The position numbers were made by a program, and so were the translations under genes. From Burkholderiaceae bacterium (lineage in GTDB: Bacteria; Pseudomonadota; Gammaproteobacteria; Burkholderiales; Burkholderiaceae): a stretch of 44,992 nt of DNA. Location of the stretch: positions 1-44,992 of the forward strand of contig CANFMT010000020.1 in assembly GCA_947448415.1 (NCBI GenBank), written 5' to 3'. Shown here in pieces: positions 1 through 10,741 of this stretch; within the stretch, counting starts at the first letter, position 1, and each line of letters opens with the position of its first letter. The notes under the pieces were generated by a model. It did no database searches and was not told the origin of the DNA. It saw only the letters and a program-made list of their open reading frames with translations.

Positions 1-25
1 AAAAGCCCTTAAAAATTAAGGGCTT
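1..25 (-). terminator. Rho-independent terminator of the tRNA-fMet transcript
   Basis: Read on the minus strand, an AAGCCCTTAA arm pairs with TTAAGGGCTT across a short loop and is followed by a T run at the very edge of the window. It lies 13 nt past the CCA end of the initiator tRNA, so it most likely ends that transcript. The T run may continue beyond the window. Confidence 0.75.
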
Positions 26-38
26 AGTACGTAATTCT

Positions 39-115
<77 letters not shown>

Positions 116-127
116 TCTGAAGCTGAA

Positions 128-157
128 ATTCTACCATTTTTTGGGGGTCTCTGTCGA
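128..157 (-). promoter_or_regulatory. Sigma-70 type promoter for tRNA-fMet
   Basis: On the minus strand, TCGACA (152-157) as -35 and TAGAAT (128-133) as -10 are separated by 18 bp, each one mismatch from consensus. The -10 ends 12 bp before the tRNA 5' end, as expected for a stable-RNA promoter. This was read by eye. Confidence 0.65.
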
Positions 158-270
158 GGTTTTCCTGCAAAACACGCATAAATAAGCGGTTTTTGAGAAG
201 AAATTCTGGATTTAAAACACCTCCAGTAGGAGTAATATATTGCCACGCAACATCACGCTAAGGTTTATTT

Positions 271-2214
271 ATGTCAGTTAGCAATCCCGAGTTTTCAGAA
301 TCATCGCTATTAAGGCCGGTTGAAATCTCGCGAGGGGATCATCCCCACAAAAAAGGGGCCTCCGTGTCGCTAATGTTTGCTGCTATCGGCGTGGTCTTCG
401 GCGATATTGGAACAAGTCCCCTATACGCACTAAAAGAATGTTTTAGTCCCGAGCATGGCATTCCATTCTCGACCGATGCTGTTTATGGCGTTATCTCAAT
501 GGTGTTCTGGGCATTTGCAATTGTAGTTTCTCTGAAATACGTATTGTTTGTAATGCGAGCAAACAATCATGGTGAGGGGGGCATTCTAGCGCTCATGGCA
601 TTGGCTTTAAGAACTGCACCTACAAACTCTAAGCGATCGCTTGTCATTATCATGGCCGGTGTTTTTGGGGCCTGCATGTTCTACGGTGATGCGATTATTA
701 CGCCTGCAATTTCGGTTCTGTCGGCTGTTGAAGGTCTTGAGGTGATTTCAAGTGACTTCACTAGATATGTGATTCCGATCACAATCCTAATATTGGTAAT
801 TCTTTTCTTGATTCAGAAAACAGGTACTGATCTAGTGGGTAAATTATTCGGACCAATCATGATGCTTTGGTTCATTACTATTGGATTAATGGGCATACAT
901 CAAGTTATTCAGAATCCCGCTATTTTTGCCGCTATCAACCCATTGTTTGCGATTCGTTTCTTGATCGAGCATTCATTACAAGGCTTCATTGTTTTGGGCG
1001 CAGTTTTCCTGGTATTAACTGGCGCTGAAGCTTTATATGCGGATATGGGCCACTTTGGGCTTAAGCCGATTCGGATGGGTTGGTTTTTTATTGTGATGCC
1101 TTGTTTGCTATTGAACTATTTTGGTCAAGGCGCGATGTTCTTGAATGATCCTTCAACCATCTCTAATCCATTTTTCTTGATGGTGCCCGAGTTCTTAGTA
1201 TTTCCTCTGGTGATATTGGCTACTGCTGCAACGGTGATTGCTTCTCAGGCAGTAATTTCAGGAGCTTTCTCAATGACTAGCCAGGCGATTTTGCTTGGCT
1301 TTGTTCCCCGTATGAAAGTGCGCCATACATCCGATAGAGAGATTGGTCAGATTTATATGCCACTGGTAAATTGGGTCCTATTAATTTTAGTTATCGCTGT
1401 AGTTCTGGCGTTTAAGCAATCTGCAAATCTTGCGGCTGCTTATGGTATCGCTGTTACTACCACGATGATTGTGACTACGTTCTTGGCAGCAATTGTGATG
1501 CGGGTTGTTTGGCGCTGGAACTCTCTTTTAGTTGCCTTAGTAATCGGATCATTCTTGGTGGTTGATTTGGCGTTCTTAACAGCCAACCTTCTAAAGATTA
1601 TGGAGGGTGGTTGGTTCCCGCTATTACTGGGCTCAGCCTGCTTCTTGTTGCTGATGACCTGGTATCAAGGTCGGAAAATATTGCGCCATAACGCCATGAA
1701 TAATGGTATTGCTCTGAAAAGCTTTATTGAGGCGCTCATGGTTCACCCGCCACACCGCGTAGAGGGAACTGCCGTTTTCTTAACTGCACATGTGGATTAT
1801 GTCCCAGTATCTTTCTTACATAACTTGAAGCACAACCATGTTCTGCATGAAAGAGTATTTTTCTTGAAAGTCAGCATCTGGGACGTACCTTATGTAAAAG
1901 ATAGTGAGCGCATTACCTTGCGCGATCTTGGAAATGGTATTTATGTGGTGCGTGCCGTATACGGGTTCAATGAAACTCCGGATATGGGTCAAATCATTGA
2001 ACTCATTGAAAAGTCATCCGAGCTTAAATTTGATTTGATGAACACCTCATTCTTTTTATCCCGCGACACCATTGTTTCTACAGAAATTCCGGGTATGGCT
2101 ATCTGGCGTGAGAAACTCTTTTGCTGGATGTATCAAAATGCTGGGCGACAATCGGACTTCTTTAAGATTCCTGCTAACCGCTTGGTAGAGATGGGTGCGA
2201 AGGTGGAAATTTGA
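271..2214 (+). CDS. kup: Potassium uptake protein Kup
   Basis: This is a KUP/HAK/KT-family low-affinity K+/H+ symporter of the inner membrane, 647 aa, close to the usual family length. The conserved [12 protein letters not shown] signature is at about residues 44-55 and [10 protein letters not shown] is near 136. About twelve hydrophobic segments span roughly residues 30-470, followed by a cytosolic C-terminal domain of about 170 residues. The ATG start is preceded by TAAGG at 259-263, a fair ribosome site. Its stop overlaps the TTG start of the next gene by 4 bp, so the two are probably translationally coupled. No convincing promoter was found between the divergent tRNA promoter and this gene. 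Confidence 0.96.
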   Translation: MSVSNPEFSESSLLRPVEISRGDHPHKKGASVSLMFAAIGVVFGDIGTSPLYALKECFSPEHGIPFSTDAVYGVISMVFWAFAIVVSLKYVLFVMRANNHGEGGILALMALALRTAPTNSKRSLVIIMAGVFGACMFYGDAIITPAISVLSAVEGLEVISSDFTRYVIPITILILVILFLIQKTGTDLVGKLFGPIMMLWFITIGLMGIHQVIQNPAIFAAINPLFAIRFLIEHSLQGFIVLGAVFLVLTGAEALYADMGHFGLKPIRMGWFFIVMPCLLLNYFGQGAMFLNDPSTISNPFFLMVPEFLVFPLVILATAATVIASQAVISGAFSMTSQAILLGFVPRMKVRHTSDREIGQIYMPLVNWVLLILVIAVVLAFKQSANLAAAYGIAVTTTMIVTTFLAAIVMRVVWRWNSLLVALVIGSFLVVDLAFLTANLLKIMEGGWFPLLLGSACFLLLMTWYQGRKILRHNAMNNGIALKSFIEALMVHPPHRVEGTAVFLTAHVDYVPVSFLHNLKHNHVLHERVFFLKVSIWDVPYVKDSERITLRDLGNGIYVVRAVYGFNETPDMGQIIELIEKSSELKFDLMNTSFFLSRDTIVSTEIPGMAIWREKLFCWMYQNAGRQSDFFKIPANRLVEMGAKVEI

Positions 2215-2720
2215 GGAAAGCGCTTTCTCTTCGCATAAAAATATTTACGGGAATATTTTTTCTGGTGATGTCTGTTAGCGGGGTTGCTTTAGCTACTCCT
2301 GCTGAAGAGGCTGAGCTTGATAGGCTAGACAAAATAGAGCAAGAGCTTGAATTGCAGCGCGAGTGGGCAAAGTATCGTTGGGGTAAAGCATCATCTGAGT
2401 GCTATCAAAAATACTGGGTGAATTATTGTTTGCGTAGCGCAAGAGCCGACTATCGTAAAGAAATTGACCCTATTCAGGAGCAAGAAGTTGCCTTGCATGA
2501 GGTGCAGCGTAACTTGCGTAAGAGTATTAAAGATCAGGAAGATAAAAAACGTGCTGCCGAGCGCGCTTCTCCAGAAAAAGCTGCCGAGCGCGTAGATAAT
2601 CAGCGTGAGTTTGAAGATAAGCAAAAAGCAGCGGCTGCTAGAGCTGCCGACTTAGAGCAGCGTCGTAAGGATGCGCCTAAGCGTGCTCAAGAAAATAAAG
2701 CGGGCACACAGCTCGATTAA
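2211..2720 (+). CDS. Predicted secreted coiled-coil protein of unknown function
   Basis: I do not recognise a named family. The 169-aa product begins with a basic stretch and a hydrophobic segment (about residues 10-28) that looks like a signal peptide ending near ALA, so it is probably periplasmic. The mature part is highly charged and helix-prone, rich in E, K, R, Q and A, with a central segment holding two cysteines (C-x8-C, around residues 64-73) that could form a disulfide. The C-terminal half is a low-complexity Ala/Lys/Arg/Glu coiled coil. The TTG start overlaps the kup stop as TTGA. The next ATG would remove most of the signal peptide, so TTG is preferred. Coupling to kup suggests an envelope role, but no function can be assigned. 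Confidence 0.75.
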   Translation: MRKALSLRIKIFTGIFFLVMSVSGVALATPAEEAELDRLDKIEQELELQREWAKYRWGKASSECYQKYWVNYCLRSARADYRKEIDPIQEQEVALHEVQRNLRKSIKDQEDKKRAAERASPEKAAERVDNQREFEDKQKAAAARAADLEQRRKDAPKRAQENKAGTQLD

Positions 2721-2757
2721 TTTCTTTCTATAAATTCTTTATTTAATTAGGTCACAC

Positions 2758-4122
2758 TTGGCTAAAGTCAAAACGGTTTATATCTGCCAATCCTGCGGCG
2801 GTACTTCTGCCAAGTGGCAGGGGCAGTGCCCATCTTGTCAGGCTTGGAACTCGCTGGAAGAAGGCCTTCCAGAGACAACTTCTAATTCTCGTTTTCAGGG
2901 ATTGGCACAATCGCTACCTAGGCAAAAGCTTTCCGCCATTAGTGCCGAAGATCTCCCAAGATTTAGCACGGGAGTAGAGGAGTTTGATCGGGTGCTTGGA
3001 GGTGGTTTGGTTCCCGGAGGTGTCGTGCTTTTGGGTGGTGATCCTGGCATTGGTAAGTCAACTTTGCTGCTACAAGCATTAGCGGAAATGAGCTCTGCTG
3101 GCATGAATGTGCTCTATAGCAGTGGTGAAGAATCTGCCGCACAGATTGCATTGCGTGCAAAGCGCATCGCACTTGATGCGCCTCAGCTTGAAGTATTAGC
3201 GGAGATTCAGTTGGAAAAACTGATTTCCATTATGGATACCGTTAAGCCACAAGTATTAGTCGTGGACTCCATTCAGACCTTGTATTCGGAGGTGTTGAGT
3301 TCAGCACCGGGTTCAGTGGCTCAGGTAAGAGAGTGCGCAGCGCAATTAACGAGAGCTGCCAAATCCAGTGGTATTTGTGTGCTGATGGTGGGTCATGTGA
3401 CTAAGGACGGCCATCTTGCTGGACCAAGAGTCTTAGAGCACATCGTAGATACCGTGTTGTATTTTGAGGGCGATACCCATTCATCCTTCCGCTTAGTGCG
3501 CTCTATTAAGAATCGTTTTGGCGCTGTTAATGAGTTGGGTGTATTCGCTATGACTGAAAAAGGTCTACGCGGCGTTACCAATCCATCGGCGATTTTCTTG
3601 TCACAACACGAGCAAATGGTTCCAGGTGCTTGTGTATTGGTTACACAAGAAGGTAGTAGACCTTTGTTGGTCGAGATTCAGGCTTTAGTAGATACTGCGC
3701 ATGTTCCCAATCCACGTCGTCTGGCTGTTGGCTTGGAGCAGGCTCGTTTAGCAATGCTCTTGGCGGTATTGCATCGTCATGCTGGCATTGCTTGTTTTGA
3801 TCAGGATGTGTTCTTAAATGCAGTGGGTGGCGTCAAGATTTCTGAGCCAGCCGCTGACTTGGCGGTGCTACTAGCCATTCAGTCATCTATTCGCAATCGC
3901 GCATTGCCAAAAGAGTTAATTGTGTTTGGTGAAGTGGGTTTGGCTGGTGAGATCCGCCCATGTCCCCGAGGCCAAGAGCGCCTAAAAGAGGCCGCAAAGC
4001 TGGGCTTTACAGTAGCCATTATTCCTAAAGCCAATATGCCTAAGACAAAGATTCCTGGTTTGAAAGTAATTCCGGTGGAACGAATTGATCAGGCAATCGC
4101 TGCGGCTGCTGAATTAAGTTAA
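2758..4122 (+). CDS. radA: DNA repair protein RadA
   Basis: RadA/Sms is a RecA-like ATPase that drives branch migration in recombinational repair. The 454-aa product has an N-terminal C4 zinc finger (C10, C13, C24, C27), a Walker A GGDPGIGKST at 93-102, the RadA-specific KNRFG motif, and a C-terminal Lon-protease-like domain (EPAADLAVLLAI). The length is normal for the family. The start is TTG, giving MAKVKTVYICQSCGG, which matches the typical RadA N-terminus; the ribosome site (TTAGG) is weak. It ends 9 bp inside the 3' end of convergent prmB. Confidence 0.96.
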   Translation: MAKVKTVYICQSCGGTSAKWQGQCPSCQAWNSLEEGLPETTSNSRFQGLAQSLPRQKLSAISAEDLPRFSTGVEEFDRVLGGGLVPGGVVLLGGDPGIGKSTLLLQALAEMSSAGMNVLYSSGEESAAQIALRAKRIALDAPQLEVLAEIQLEKLISIMDTVKPQVLVVDSIQTLYSEVLSSAPGSVAQVRECAAQLTRAAKSSGICVLMVGHVTKDGHLAGPRVLEHIVDTVLYFEGDTHSSFRLVRSIKNRFGAVNELGVFAMTEKGLRGVTNPSAIFLSQHEQMVPGACVLVTQEGSRPLLVEIQALVDTAHVPNPRRLAVGLEQARLAMLLAVLHRHAGIACFDQDVFLNAVGGVKISEPAADLAVLLAIQSSIRNRALPKELIVFGEVGLAGEIRPCPRGQERLKEAAKLGFTVAIIPKANMPKTKIPGLKVIPVERIDQAIAAAAELS

Positions 4123-5010
4123 GTCTTCCGCTTGAATTAGTAGGACCTGCTCTTCCCCTGCGGAGACTTCCATCCATATTGCCGGAATTTGCGGAAAAGC
4201 TTTTTTAAAGTTCTCATACTCATTGCCAATTTCTAGCAAGATAGCGCCGCGCTCTGAAAGGTAGTCGGGCGCTTGAGCAAGGATGCGTCTAATAAGGTCC
4301 ATGCCATCATTACCACCTGCTAGAGCTAGCTCAGGTTCCGCATGATATTCAGCAGGTAAGGAACTCATTGAGGCGGCATTCACATAAGGTGGATTGCAAA
4401 TAATCAGATCAAACAAGTTATCTTCGTTTGGCTCTGGTAGTGCATCCCATAGATCACCATCCAGTAGTTCGACTTGAGAGTTCAGGCTGTGGCGATCAAC
4501 ATTACGGGCTGCAACTGAGAGTGCCGGCAGGCTAATATCGCAAGCACTTATATGGATATCTGGACATGAAAGAGCTAACAAGATAGCTAATGAGCCATTA
4601 CCAGTACAAAGATCCAGCGCTTTGCCATCAGCCGGTAACCACGGCTCCAAGGAGCCGTCTACGATGAGTTCTGCTATCCATGAGCGAGGAACAATACTTT
4701 GTTCGCTGCAGAAAAATGGCACACCCATGAGCCAGGCTTCACCCAAAATATAGGCAAGTGGTTTACGTGTAGAAATTCTGGTATCGGCAATGGCGAGAGC
4801 TTTTTGCTGGAGATCTTCGGCGATTAAATCTTCTAAATGATCTAATGTTTCCGTTGGGCTCAGATCGAACTGCTTACTGACAATCCACAAAGCTTCGCTT
4901 TGAGCATCAATTGCTCCATGCCCATAATGCAAATCGGCCACTGCTAATTTTTGCGCAACCTGATCGATGAATTGGTTAACTGTAAGAGTTTGCTGAGGCT
5001 CAGGGTCCAT
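4114..5010 (-). CDS. prmB: Ribosomal protein L3 glutamine N5-methyltransferase PrmB
   Basis: This HemK-family SAM-dependent enzyme methylates a glutamine; PrmB acts on ribosomal protein L3 and PrmC on release factors. The 298-aa product has the SAM-binding DLCTGNGS at 133-140 and the catalytic NPPY at 206-209. The N-terminal region with YGHGAIDAQSEA (29-40) resembles PrmB rather than PrmC. It lies downstream of dapD-dapE on the same strand with a 46-bp gap and may share their transcript. Its 3' end overlaps convergent radA by 9 bp. The paralogue assignment rests on the N-terminal motif. Confidence 0.88.
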   Translation of the reverse strand: MDPEPQQTLTVNQFIDQVAQKLAVADLHYGHGAIDAQSEALWIVSKQFDLSPTETLDHLEDLIAEDLQQKALAIADTRISTRKPLAYILGEAWLMGVPFFCSEQSIVPRSWIAELIVDGSLEPWLPADGKALDLCTGNGSLAILLALSCPDIHISACDISLPALSVAARNVDRHSLNSQVELLDGDLWDALPEPNEDNLFDLIICNPPYVNAASMSSLPAEYHAEPELALAGGNDGMDLIRRILAQAPDYLSERGAILLEIGNEYENFKKAFPQIPAIWMEVSAGEEQVLLIQAEDLT

Positions 5011-5056
5011 GATGGAGGGGTTCTTTAAAGAAGAAGGCGGGCGTGTAATGAATCGA

Positions 5057-6208
5057 TTAGGCGATTAACTGCTCGAGAGTCTTGCGATAGATATTTTTGA
5101 GTGGCACGATGTCGTTCACAATCACACACTCATCAATTTTATGGCTTGTGGCGTTGAGTGGACCAAACTCTACAACCTCTTTGCAAATTTTTGCAATAAA
5201 GCGACCATCGCTAGTTCCACCAGTAGTAGAGAGCTCTGTATCTACATTGGTTTCTGTCTTGATGGCTTTACGTAGAGCGCCAGCCAAATCACCATCACCA
5301 GTGATAAAGGGGCTACCACCTAATACCCAATCAATTTCAAATTCAAGGCCTGCATTTTTGAGGATTTTCTCAAGACGCTCGCGTAATTGTTCAGGCTTAC
5401 TTTCGGTAGAGAAGCGGAAGTTGAAGTCGACAACTAATTCATTAGGGATAACGTTATTGGCACCCGTGCCTGCATGAACGTTTGAGATCTGAAAACTAGT
5501 TGGCTGAAAATAGTCATTACCTTTGTCCCACTCTGTTTCAACTAATGCGGTAATTGCAGGGGCAGATTGATGAATGGGGTTCTTACCTAGGTGAGGGTAA
5601 GCGATGTGCGCTTGAATACCCTTGACTTTAAGTTTTCCGGATAAGGATCCGCGGCGACCATTTTTAATCATGTCGCCAAGATTGTCGACAGAGGTGGGCT
5701 CACCTATGACACAGTAATCCAAGCGCTGCCCCTGTTTTTGTAAGCGTTCACACATGATGACAGTGCCATCGTTAGCGGGGCCTTCTTCATCGCTAGTAAT
5801 TAAAAAGGCAATTGAGCCTTGATGATCAGGATGATTAATAACAAATTCTTCAGTAGCAACCACAAAGCCTGCGAGCGATGTTTTCATATCCGCTGCGCCA
5901 CGACCGTAGAGCAGGCCATCGCGTATGGTTGGGGTAAATGGGTTACTGGTCCATTTGTCTAGTGGCCCTGTAGGTACCACGTCGGTATGGCCAGCAAACA
6001 TCAGCACCTTACCTTGATCGCCCGCTTTCCCTTTTTTAATCGCCCACAAGTTCGTTACCTGAAAGTTTTCAGGTCCACTGACAACGCTTTCAGTATGAAA
6101 ACCTATCGCTTGGAGTCGTTTGGCAATTAAATCTTGGCAGCCACCATCAGCCGGTGTTACGGAATGGCATGCGATGAGAGCTTCAGTGAGCTCGAGTGTG
6201 GTGCTCAT
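5057..6208 (-). CDS. dapE: Succinyl-diaminopimelate desuccinylase
   Basis: DapE hydrolyses N-succinyl-L,L-diaminopimelate to succinate and L,L-DAP in lysine and peptidoglycan precursor synthesis. It is a dinuclear zinc M20 peptidase-fold enzyme of the cytoplasm. The 383-aa length is usual. Visible metal and catalytic residues are H74 and D76 ([12 protein letters not shown]), D108 (GRGAADMK) and the E141/E142 pair (SDEEGPA). It follows dapD after only 9 bp, so the two steps of the succinylase branch are co-expressed. Confidence 0.97.
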   Translation of the reverse strand: MSTTLELTEALIACHSVTPADGGCQDLIAKRLQAIGFHTESVVSGPENFQVTNLWAIKKGKAGDQGKVLMFAGHTDVVPTGPLDKWTSNPFTPTIRDGLLYGRGAADMKTSLAGFVVATEEFVINHPDHQGSIAFLITSDEEGPANDGTVIMCERLQKQGQRLDYCVIGEPTSVDNLGDMIKNGRRGSLSGKLKVKGIQAHIAYPHLGKNPIHQSAPAITALVETEWDKGNDYFQPTSFQISNVHAGTGANNVIPNELVVDFNFRFSTESKPEQLRERLEKILKNAGLEFEIDWVLGGSPFITGDGDLAGALRKAIKTETNVDTELSTTGGTSDGRFIAKICKEVVEFGPLNATSHKIDECVIVNDIVPLKNIYRKTLEQLIA

Positions 6209-6217
6209 GAATTGGGT

Positions 6218-7045
6218 TTAGTCGCGGAGTAATTCGTTGATAGCAGTCTTAGCTCGAGTTTGAGCATCCACCTTCTTGACGATGATTGCAGCGTAGAGGC
6301 TGTACTTGCCACAAGCGGAAGGAAGGGAGCCTGGAACTACTACTGAACCAGCCGGTACGCGACCATAGTGAACCTCACCAGTTTCGCGATCGTAGATTTT
6401 GGTGCTTTGACCAATATAAACGCCCATGGATAAAACGGCATTTTCTTCAATGACTACGCCTTCAACCACTTCAGAACGGGCGCCGATGAAGCAGTTATCT
6501 TCAATAATGACTGGACCAGCCTGAATTGGCTCTAAAACGCCGCCAATACCAACACCGCCAGAAAGGTGAACGTTTTTGCCGATTTGGGCGCAAGAACCTA
6601 CTGTTGCCCAGGTATCAACCATTGTGCCTTCGCCTACATAGGCGCCAATATTGACGTAAGAGGGCATTAAAACAGCGTTTTTGCCAATAAATGAGCCGCG
6701 GCGGGCCACGGCAGGAGGAACCACACGAAATCCACCAGCAGCAAAGTCCGCTGCAGTGTAGTTTTCGAACTTGCTGGGAACCTTGTCATAGAACTGGGTG
6801 TATCCGCCAGCACTCATCGGTATGTTGTCTTCTAGGCGGAAAGAAAGCAAAACAGCCTTCTTAACCCATTGATTTACTTCCCACTTGCCTACATCGCGGC
6901 GCTCTGCCACGCGAATGGTGCCGGCATTAAGGCCCTCTAAGACTGCATTGACGGCGTTACGGACATCCGCTGGGGCACTATCAGGGGAGAGGTTTGCGCG
7001 GTTTTCCCAGGCTTGTTCAATGATGTTTTGTGGTGATTGGCTCAT
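6218..7045 (-). CDS. dapD: 2,3,4,5-tetrahydropyridine-2,6-dicarboxylate N-succinyltransferase
   Basis: DapD transfers succinyl from succinyl-CoA to tetrahydrodipicolinate, starting the succinylase branch to DAP and lysine. The 275-aa protein has the family's N-terminal helical domain, then left-handed beta-helix hexapeptide repeats from about residue 115 to 225, including the motif [20 protein letters not shown]. The length matches the family. It is the first gene of dapD-dapE-prmB. A TATAAT box on the same strand lies about 60 bp upstream of its ATG. Confidence 0.97.
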   Translation of the reverse strand: MSQSPQNIIEQAWENRANLSPDSAPADVRNAVNAVLEGLNAGTIRVAERRDVGKWEVNQWVKKAVLLSFRLEDNIPMSAGGYTQFYDKVPSKFENYTAADFAAGGFRVVPPAVARRGSFIGKNAVLMPSYVNIGAYVGEGTMVDTWATVGSCAQIGKNVHLSGGVGIGGVLEPIQAGPVIIEDNCFIGARSEVVEGVVIEENAVLSMGVYIGQSTKIYDRETGEVHYGRVPAGSVVVPGSLPSACGKYSLYAAIIVKKVDAQTRAKTAINELLRD

Positions 7046-7102
7046 GCTTTTTAGTTAACTATCAGATTGTTAAGGGATTTTGTCCCAGGGGGTAGATTTC
7101 TC

Positions 7103-7108
7103 ATTATA
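7103..7108 (-). promoter_or_regulatory. Candidate -10 box of the dapD operon promoter
   Basis: A perfect TATAAT on the minus strand lies 58 bp before the dapD start codon in the 174-bp gap between divergent dapD and smc. The -35 region is poor (TTAGAC at 18 bp), so only the -10 is proposed. No clear smc promoter was seen in the same gap. Confidence 0.45.
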
Positions 7109-7219
7109 TAGATGGGGAAAAAACACGTCTAAGTGCCGCCAAGCTTGCTATCATCTTCCCACTTTAGTTTTAATTTTTACCCCTTTATTTGAACCTCTTT
7201 TTACCCTGCAAAGTACGCC

Positions 7220-10200
7220 GTGCAACTGAAATCCATCAAACTTTCCGGTTTTAAGTCATTCGTAGACCCGACCCATTTTGAATTGCCTGGCCAGCTTATT
7301 GGCGTTGTGGGTCCCAACGGTTGCGGAAAGTCGAACATTATTGACGCCGTTCGTTGGGTTTTGGGTGAATCCCGCGCTAGTGAATTACGTGGTGAATCCA
7401 TGCAGGACGTTATTTTTAATGGATCAGGTTTGCGCAAACCATCTGGTCGTTCCAGCGTAGAACTCATATTTGATAATACAGAGGGGCGTGCTCAAGGTCA
7501 GTGGGGTGCTTTTACTGAATTGGGTATCAAACGTGTTCTGACGCGCGATGGAAATTCTAGTTACTACGTAAACAACCAAGTTGTACGTCGTAAAGATATT
7601 CAAGATATTTTCTTGGGTACGGGCATGGGTCCTAGAGGTTACGCGATTATTGGTCAAGGTACGATTAATCGCATCTTAGAATCCAAGCCGGAAGAGTTGC
7701 GCGTGTTCTTGGAAGAGGCTGCTGGTGTCTCTAAATATAAAGAGCGCCGCAAAGAAACTGCTTCACGTTTAGAAGATACCGTTGAAAATTTAACTCGCGT
7801 AGCAGACATCTTGCGCGAACTTGATCAGCAGTTAACACGTTTAGAAAAACAAGCGACTGTTGCCGAGCGTCATGCCGAGCTATCTACGCAAATGAAATCG
7901 CAGCAGCAGCTGTTGTGGTTTGTGCGTCAGACTGAGGCTGGCAAAGAGCAGGAGCGCCATGCTAATGGCATCCGCGATACACAAGTTGGCCTGGAGGAGC
8001 AGACCGCAAAGCTACGTCATGCTGAGGCTGAGCTCGAAACAATGCGCACGCAGCAATATGCTTTGCAGGATAAAGTTTCGCAGGCTCAAGGTGATTTGTA
8101 TCAAACCAATTCTGATGTAAGTCAGGTTGAGGCGCAGATTCATTATGTGCAAGAAGCGCGTCAGCGTTTGCAGCAGCAAACTCAGGACTTGCAAGCACAG
8201 CTACAACGTTGGACAGTGCAAGAAACTGATGCTGCTCAAGCACAACGTACGGCCGAGTATGAATTAAGTCTTGCTGCTGAAAAGGAACAAACATTATTGG
8301 CCGACTTAAATGGTTTGCAAGAGCAAATGCCAGGTCATGAAGAAGGTTATCAAAATGCATCTCGCGAATTGAATAATGCGCGTGAGAGTCTAGCTTCGAT
8401 TGAACAGCGCCTTGCAAGTTTAGGCGAACGCATTCGCTCTATGTCTGCTCAATCTGATGAGTTGAAGGGTCGCGAGACTCGCCTTGTTGGTGAATTTGAT
8501 AGCTTGCGTCGTCCTGATGCAGAAGCACTGCAGATGGCAATTGATCGTCAGGTAATGGCAGCGCGTAAAGTGGATGAGGCCAAACAGCGTGCTACTGAGA
8601 CACAGCAACGCGTTCCCGCGGCTGATGAAGCTCGTAATACGGCACAACAACAAATTCAGGTGGCCAATCAAGATTTAGCTCAGACTGAAGCGAAATTAAC
8701 TGCTTTGACCGCCCTTCAGGCTAGTGTTCAAGCGCAAGGCAAGATCGGACCATGGTTAGAGAGTAAAGGCCTTAAAGAGAGTAAGCGTCTCTGGCAAGAG
8801 CTTAAGGTAGAGAGTGGCTGGGAAGCAGCTTTGGAATCAGTATTACGTGAGCGCCTAGCGGCGGTTACCGCCAAGAGCGTTCAAGAGACATTAGCACTAG
8901 CTAATGATGCGCCTCCAAGCCGTTTAGCTATTTTGCTCACAGAAGAAATTACTCCAGCACATACGTCTGCTCCAGCTGATTTCACGCCACTGTTAAGTCG
9001 CGTACAAAGTGTTGGCGCCCAACGATTAACTTCAGTATTACAAGAGTGGTTAGATAATATCTATATTGCTAGCAGTCTTGAAGATGCTTTGCATCGTCGT
9101 GAAAAATTACCTGCTGGCGGTGCTTTTGTAACTCAGCAAGGTCACCTAGTTAGTCGTGTTGGTGTGCAGCTTTATGCTGCCGATTCTGAGCAAGCCGGTA
9201 TGTTGGCACGTGCTCAAGAGATGGAAAGTCTTGAGAAGCAATTACGTGCACAGCAGTTAATGCAGAGTGAGCTCAAGGGTGAATTAGATCAATGCGTGGC
9301 TAATTACCAAGCGGCACATCAAGCAGCAGAACAAGCCCGTGAAAATGCTGAGTATGCTGTTCAAGAGGCTCATGGCTTTGAAGTAGAAAGAATGCAACTG
9401 ACTCAAGCTGAAGAGCAATACAGTCAGCGTGCAGCCCAGATTCAGGGTGAGTTAAGTGAATTGCGTCAGCAAATGGAGCATTTGAAGCTGAACCAAGAGC
9501 AATCTGCAGCAGAGTTAATTCAATCTGAAGAATCTAAGCAGGGTGCCCAAGAATCCTTGGCTGCTGCTCAAGAAAAATTAGAGCGTTCTACAGAAGAGCG
9601 CGATCGTTTGCGTGAATCACTTCGTGCATCTGAAATGGCGGCACAAGAAGCTGCCTTTGCAACACGCTCATTACAGCAACGTATTGCTGATTTGCAGCGC
9701 GACCAAAGTACTGCCCGCACTCAGATCATGGAGATACAGGATAAACATGATTCTGCAGCTCAAGAATTAGAAACGCTGAGCGACGAAGAGGCACAGGATA
9801 AATTACAGGGATTATTATTGGCACGCAGTGCACGTGAAGCTGCTTTAGCAAATGCTCGTACAGAGCAAGATGCTTTATTGCACCAATTACGTGAAGCTGA
9901 TGAGGCTCGTATGCAAGTTGAGCGCAGCTTGCAACCTATGCGCGATAAGGTAGTTGATTTGCAATTGCGTGAACAGGCTGCTCGTTTGAACTTTGAGCAG
10001 TTTGCTACTTTACTTGCTGATGCTGAAGCAGACCTCATTGCCCTGGAAGCTAATTTCAGTGCTGATCTTAAAGTTGGCGCGTTACAAAGCGAAGTGAATC
10101 GCCTAAATACCGAGATTCAATCTTTAGGGCCTGTCAATATGGCAGCTCTAGATGAGTTGGCAAGCTCTCGTGAGCGTAAGCAGTTCTTAGATGCGCAATC

Positions 10201-10741
10201 AGCGGACTTAAATGAAGCGATGCAGACATTGACTGATGCGATTGCGAAGATTGATGCTGAAACTCGTGATTTATTACAAGGTACATTCGATCAGGTAAAC
10301 GGGCACTTTGGAAGATTGTTCCCAGAGCTCTTTGGTGGCGGTCATGCTGAGTTGGTAATGACGGGTGAAGAGATTCTGGATTCTGGCGTCCAAGTGATGG
10401 CTCAACCTCCAGGCAAGAAAAATAGTTCTATCTACCTCCTCTCTGGTGGTGAAAAGGCTCTGACCGCTATTGCATTGGTGTTCTCACTCTTCTTATTGAA
10501 CCCAGCCCCTTTCTGCTTACTAGATGAGGTGGATGCTCCGTTAGATGATGCAAATACCTTGCGTTATGCACAGCTAGTGGCCAAAATGTCAGACAAGACA
10601 CAGTTTTTGTTTATTTCTCATAACAAGATCACCATGGAAATCGCTAACCAGTTGATTGGTGTCACGATGCAAGAGCAGGGCGTATCCCGTATTGTTGCGG
10701 TTGATATTTCTTCTGCAGTTTCAATGGTTGAGGCTGCTTAA
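7220..10741 (+). CDS. smc: Chromosome partition protein SMC
   Basis: SMC is the ATPase core of the bacterial condensin that compacts and segregates chromosomes. The 1173-aa protein has the full layout: Walker A GPNGCGKSN at 31-39, two long Gln/Glu/Ala-rich coiled-coil arms, a central hinge at roughly 500-640, then the ABC signature LSGGEK and Walker B CLLDEVDAPLDDAN near the C-terminus. The GTG start gives MQLKSIKLSGFKSF, the canonical SMC N-terminus, although no good ribosome site precedes it. zipA begins directly after the stop codon. Several antisense open frames within this gene are shadows of its coiled-coil codons. Confidence 0.97.
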   Translation: MQLKSIKLSGFKSFVDPTHFELPGQLIGVVGPNGCGKSNIIDAVRWVLGESRASELRGESMQDVIFNGSGLRKPSGRSSVELIFDNTEGRAQGQWGAFTELGIKRVLTRDGNSSYYVNNQVVRRKDIQDIFLGTGMGPRGYAIIGQGTINRILESKPEELRVFLEEAAGVSKYKERRKETASRLEDTVENLTRVADILRELDQQLTRLEKQATVAERHAELSTQMKSQQQLLWFVRQTEAGKEQERHANGIRDTQVGLEEQTAKLRHAEAELETMRTQQYALQDKVSQAQGDLYQTNSDVSQVEAQIHYVQEARQRLQQQTQDLQAQLQRWTVQETDAAQAQRTAEYELSLAAEKEQTLLADLNGLQEQMPGHEEGYQNASRELNNARESLASIEQRLASLGERIRSMSAQSDELKGRETRLVGEFDSLRRPDAEALQMAIDRQVMAARKVDEAKQRATETQQRVPAADEARNTAQQQIQVANQDLAQTEAKLTALTALQASVQAQGKIGPWLESKGLKESKRLWQELKVESGWEAALESVLRERLAAVTAKSVQETLALANDAPPSRLAILLTEEITPAHTSAPADFTPLLSRVQSVGAQRLTSVLQEWLDNIYIASSLEDALHRREKLPAGGAFVTQQGHLVSRVGVQLYAADSEQAGMLARAQEMESLEKQLRAQQLMQSELKGELDQCVANYQAAHQAAEQARENAEYAVQEAHGFEVERMQLTQAEEQYSQRAAQIQGELSELRQQMEHLKLNQEQSAAELIQSEESKQGAQESLAAAQEKLERSTEERDRLRESLRASEMAAQEAAFATRSLQQRIADLQRDQSTARTQIMEIQDKHDSAAQELETLSDEEAQDKLQGLLLARSAREAALANARTEQDALLHQLREADEARMQVERSLQPMRDKVVDLQLREQAARLNFEQFATLLADAEADLIALEANFSADLKVGALQSEVNRLNTEIQSLGPVNMAALDELASSRERKQFLDAQSADLNEAMQTLTDAIAKIDAETRDLLQGTFDQVNGHFGRLFPELFGGGHAELVMTGEEILDSGVQVMAQPPGKKNSSIYLLSGGEKALTAIALVFSLFLLNPAPFCLLDEVDAPLDDANTLRYAQLVAKMSDKTQFLFISHNKITMEIANQLIGVTMQEQGVSRIVAVDISSAVSMVEAA

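Noticed and set aside
7962..8417. Long antisense open frame (151 aa) within smc
   Set aside because: It is a shadow of smc coiled-coil codons; it has no ribosome site and resembles no family. The same holds for the other antisense frames in smc.
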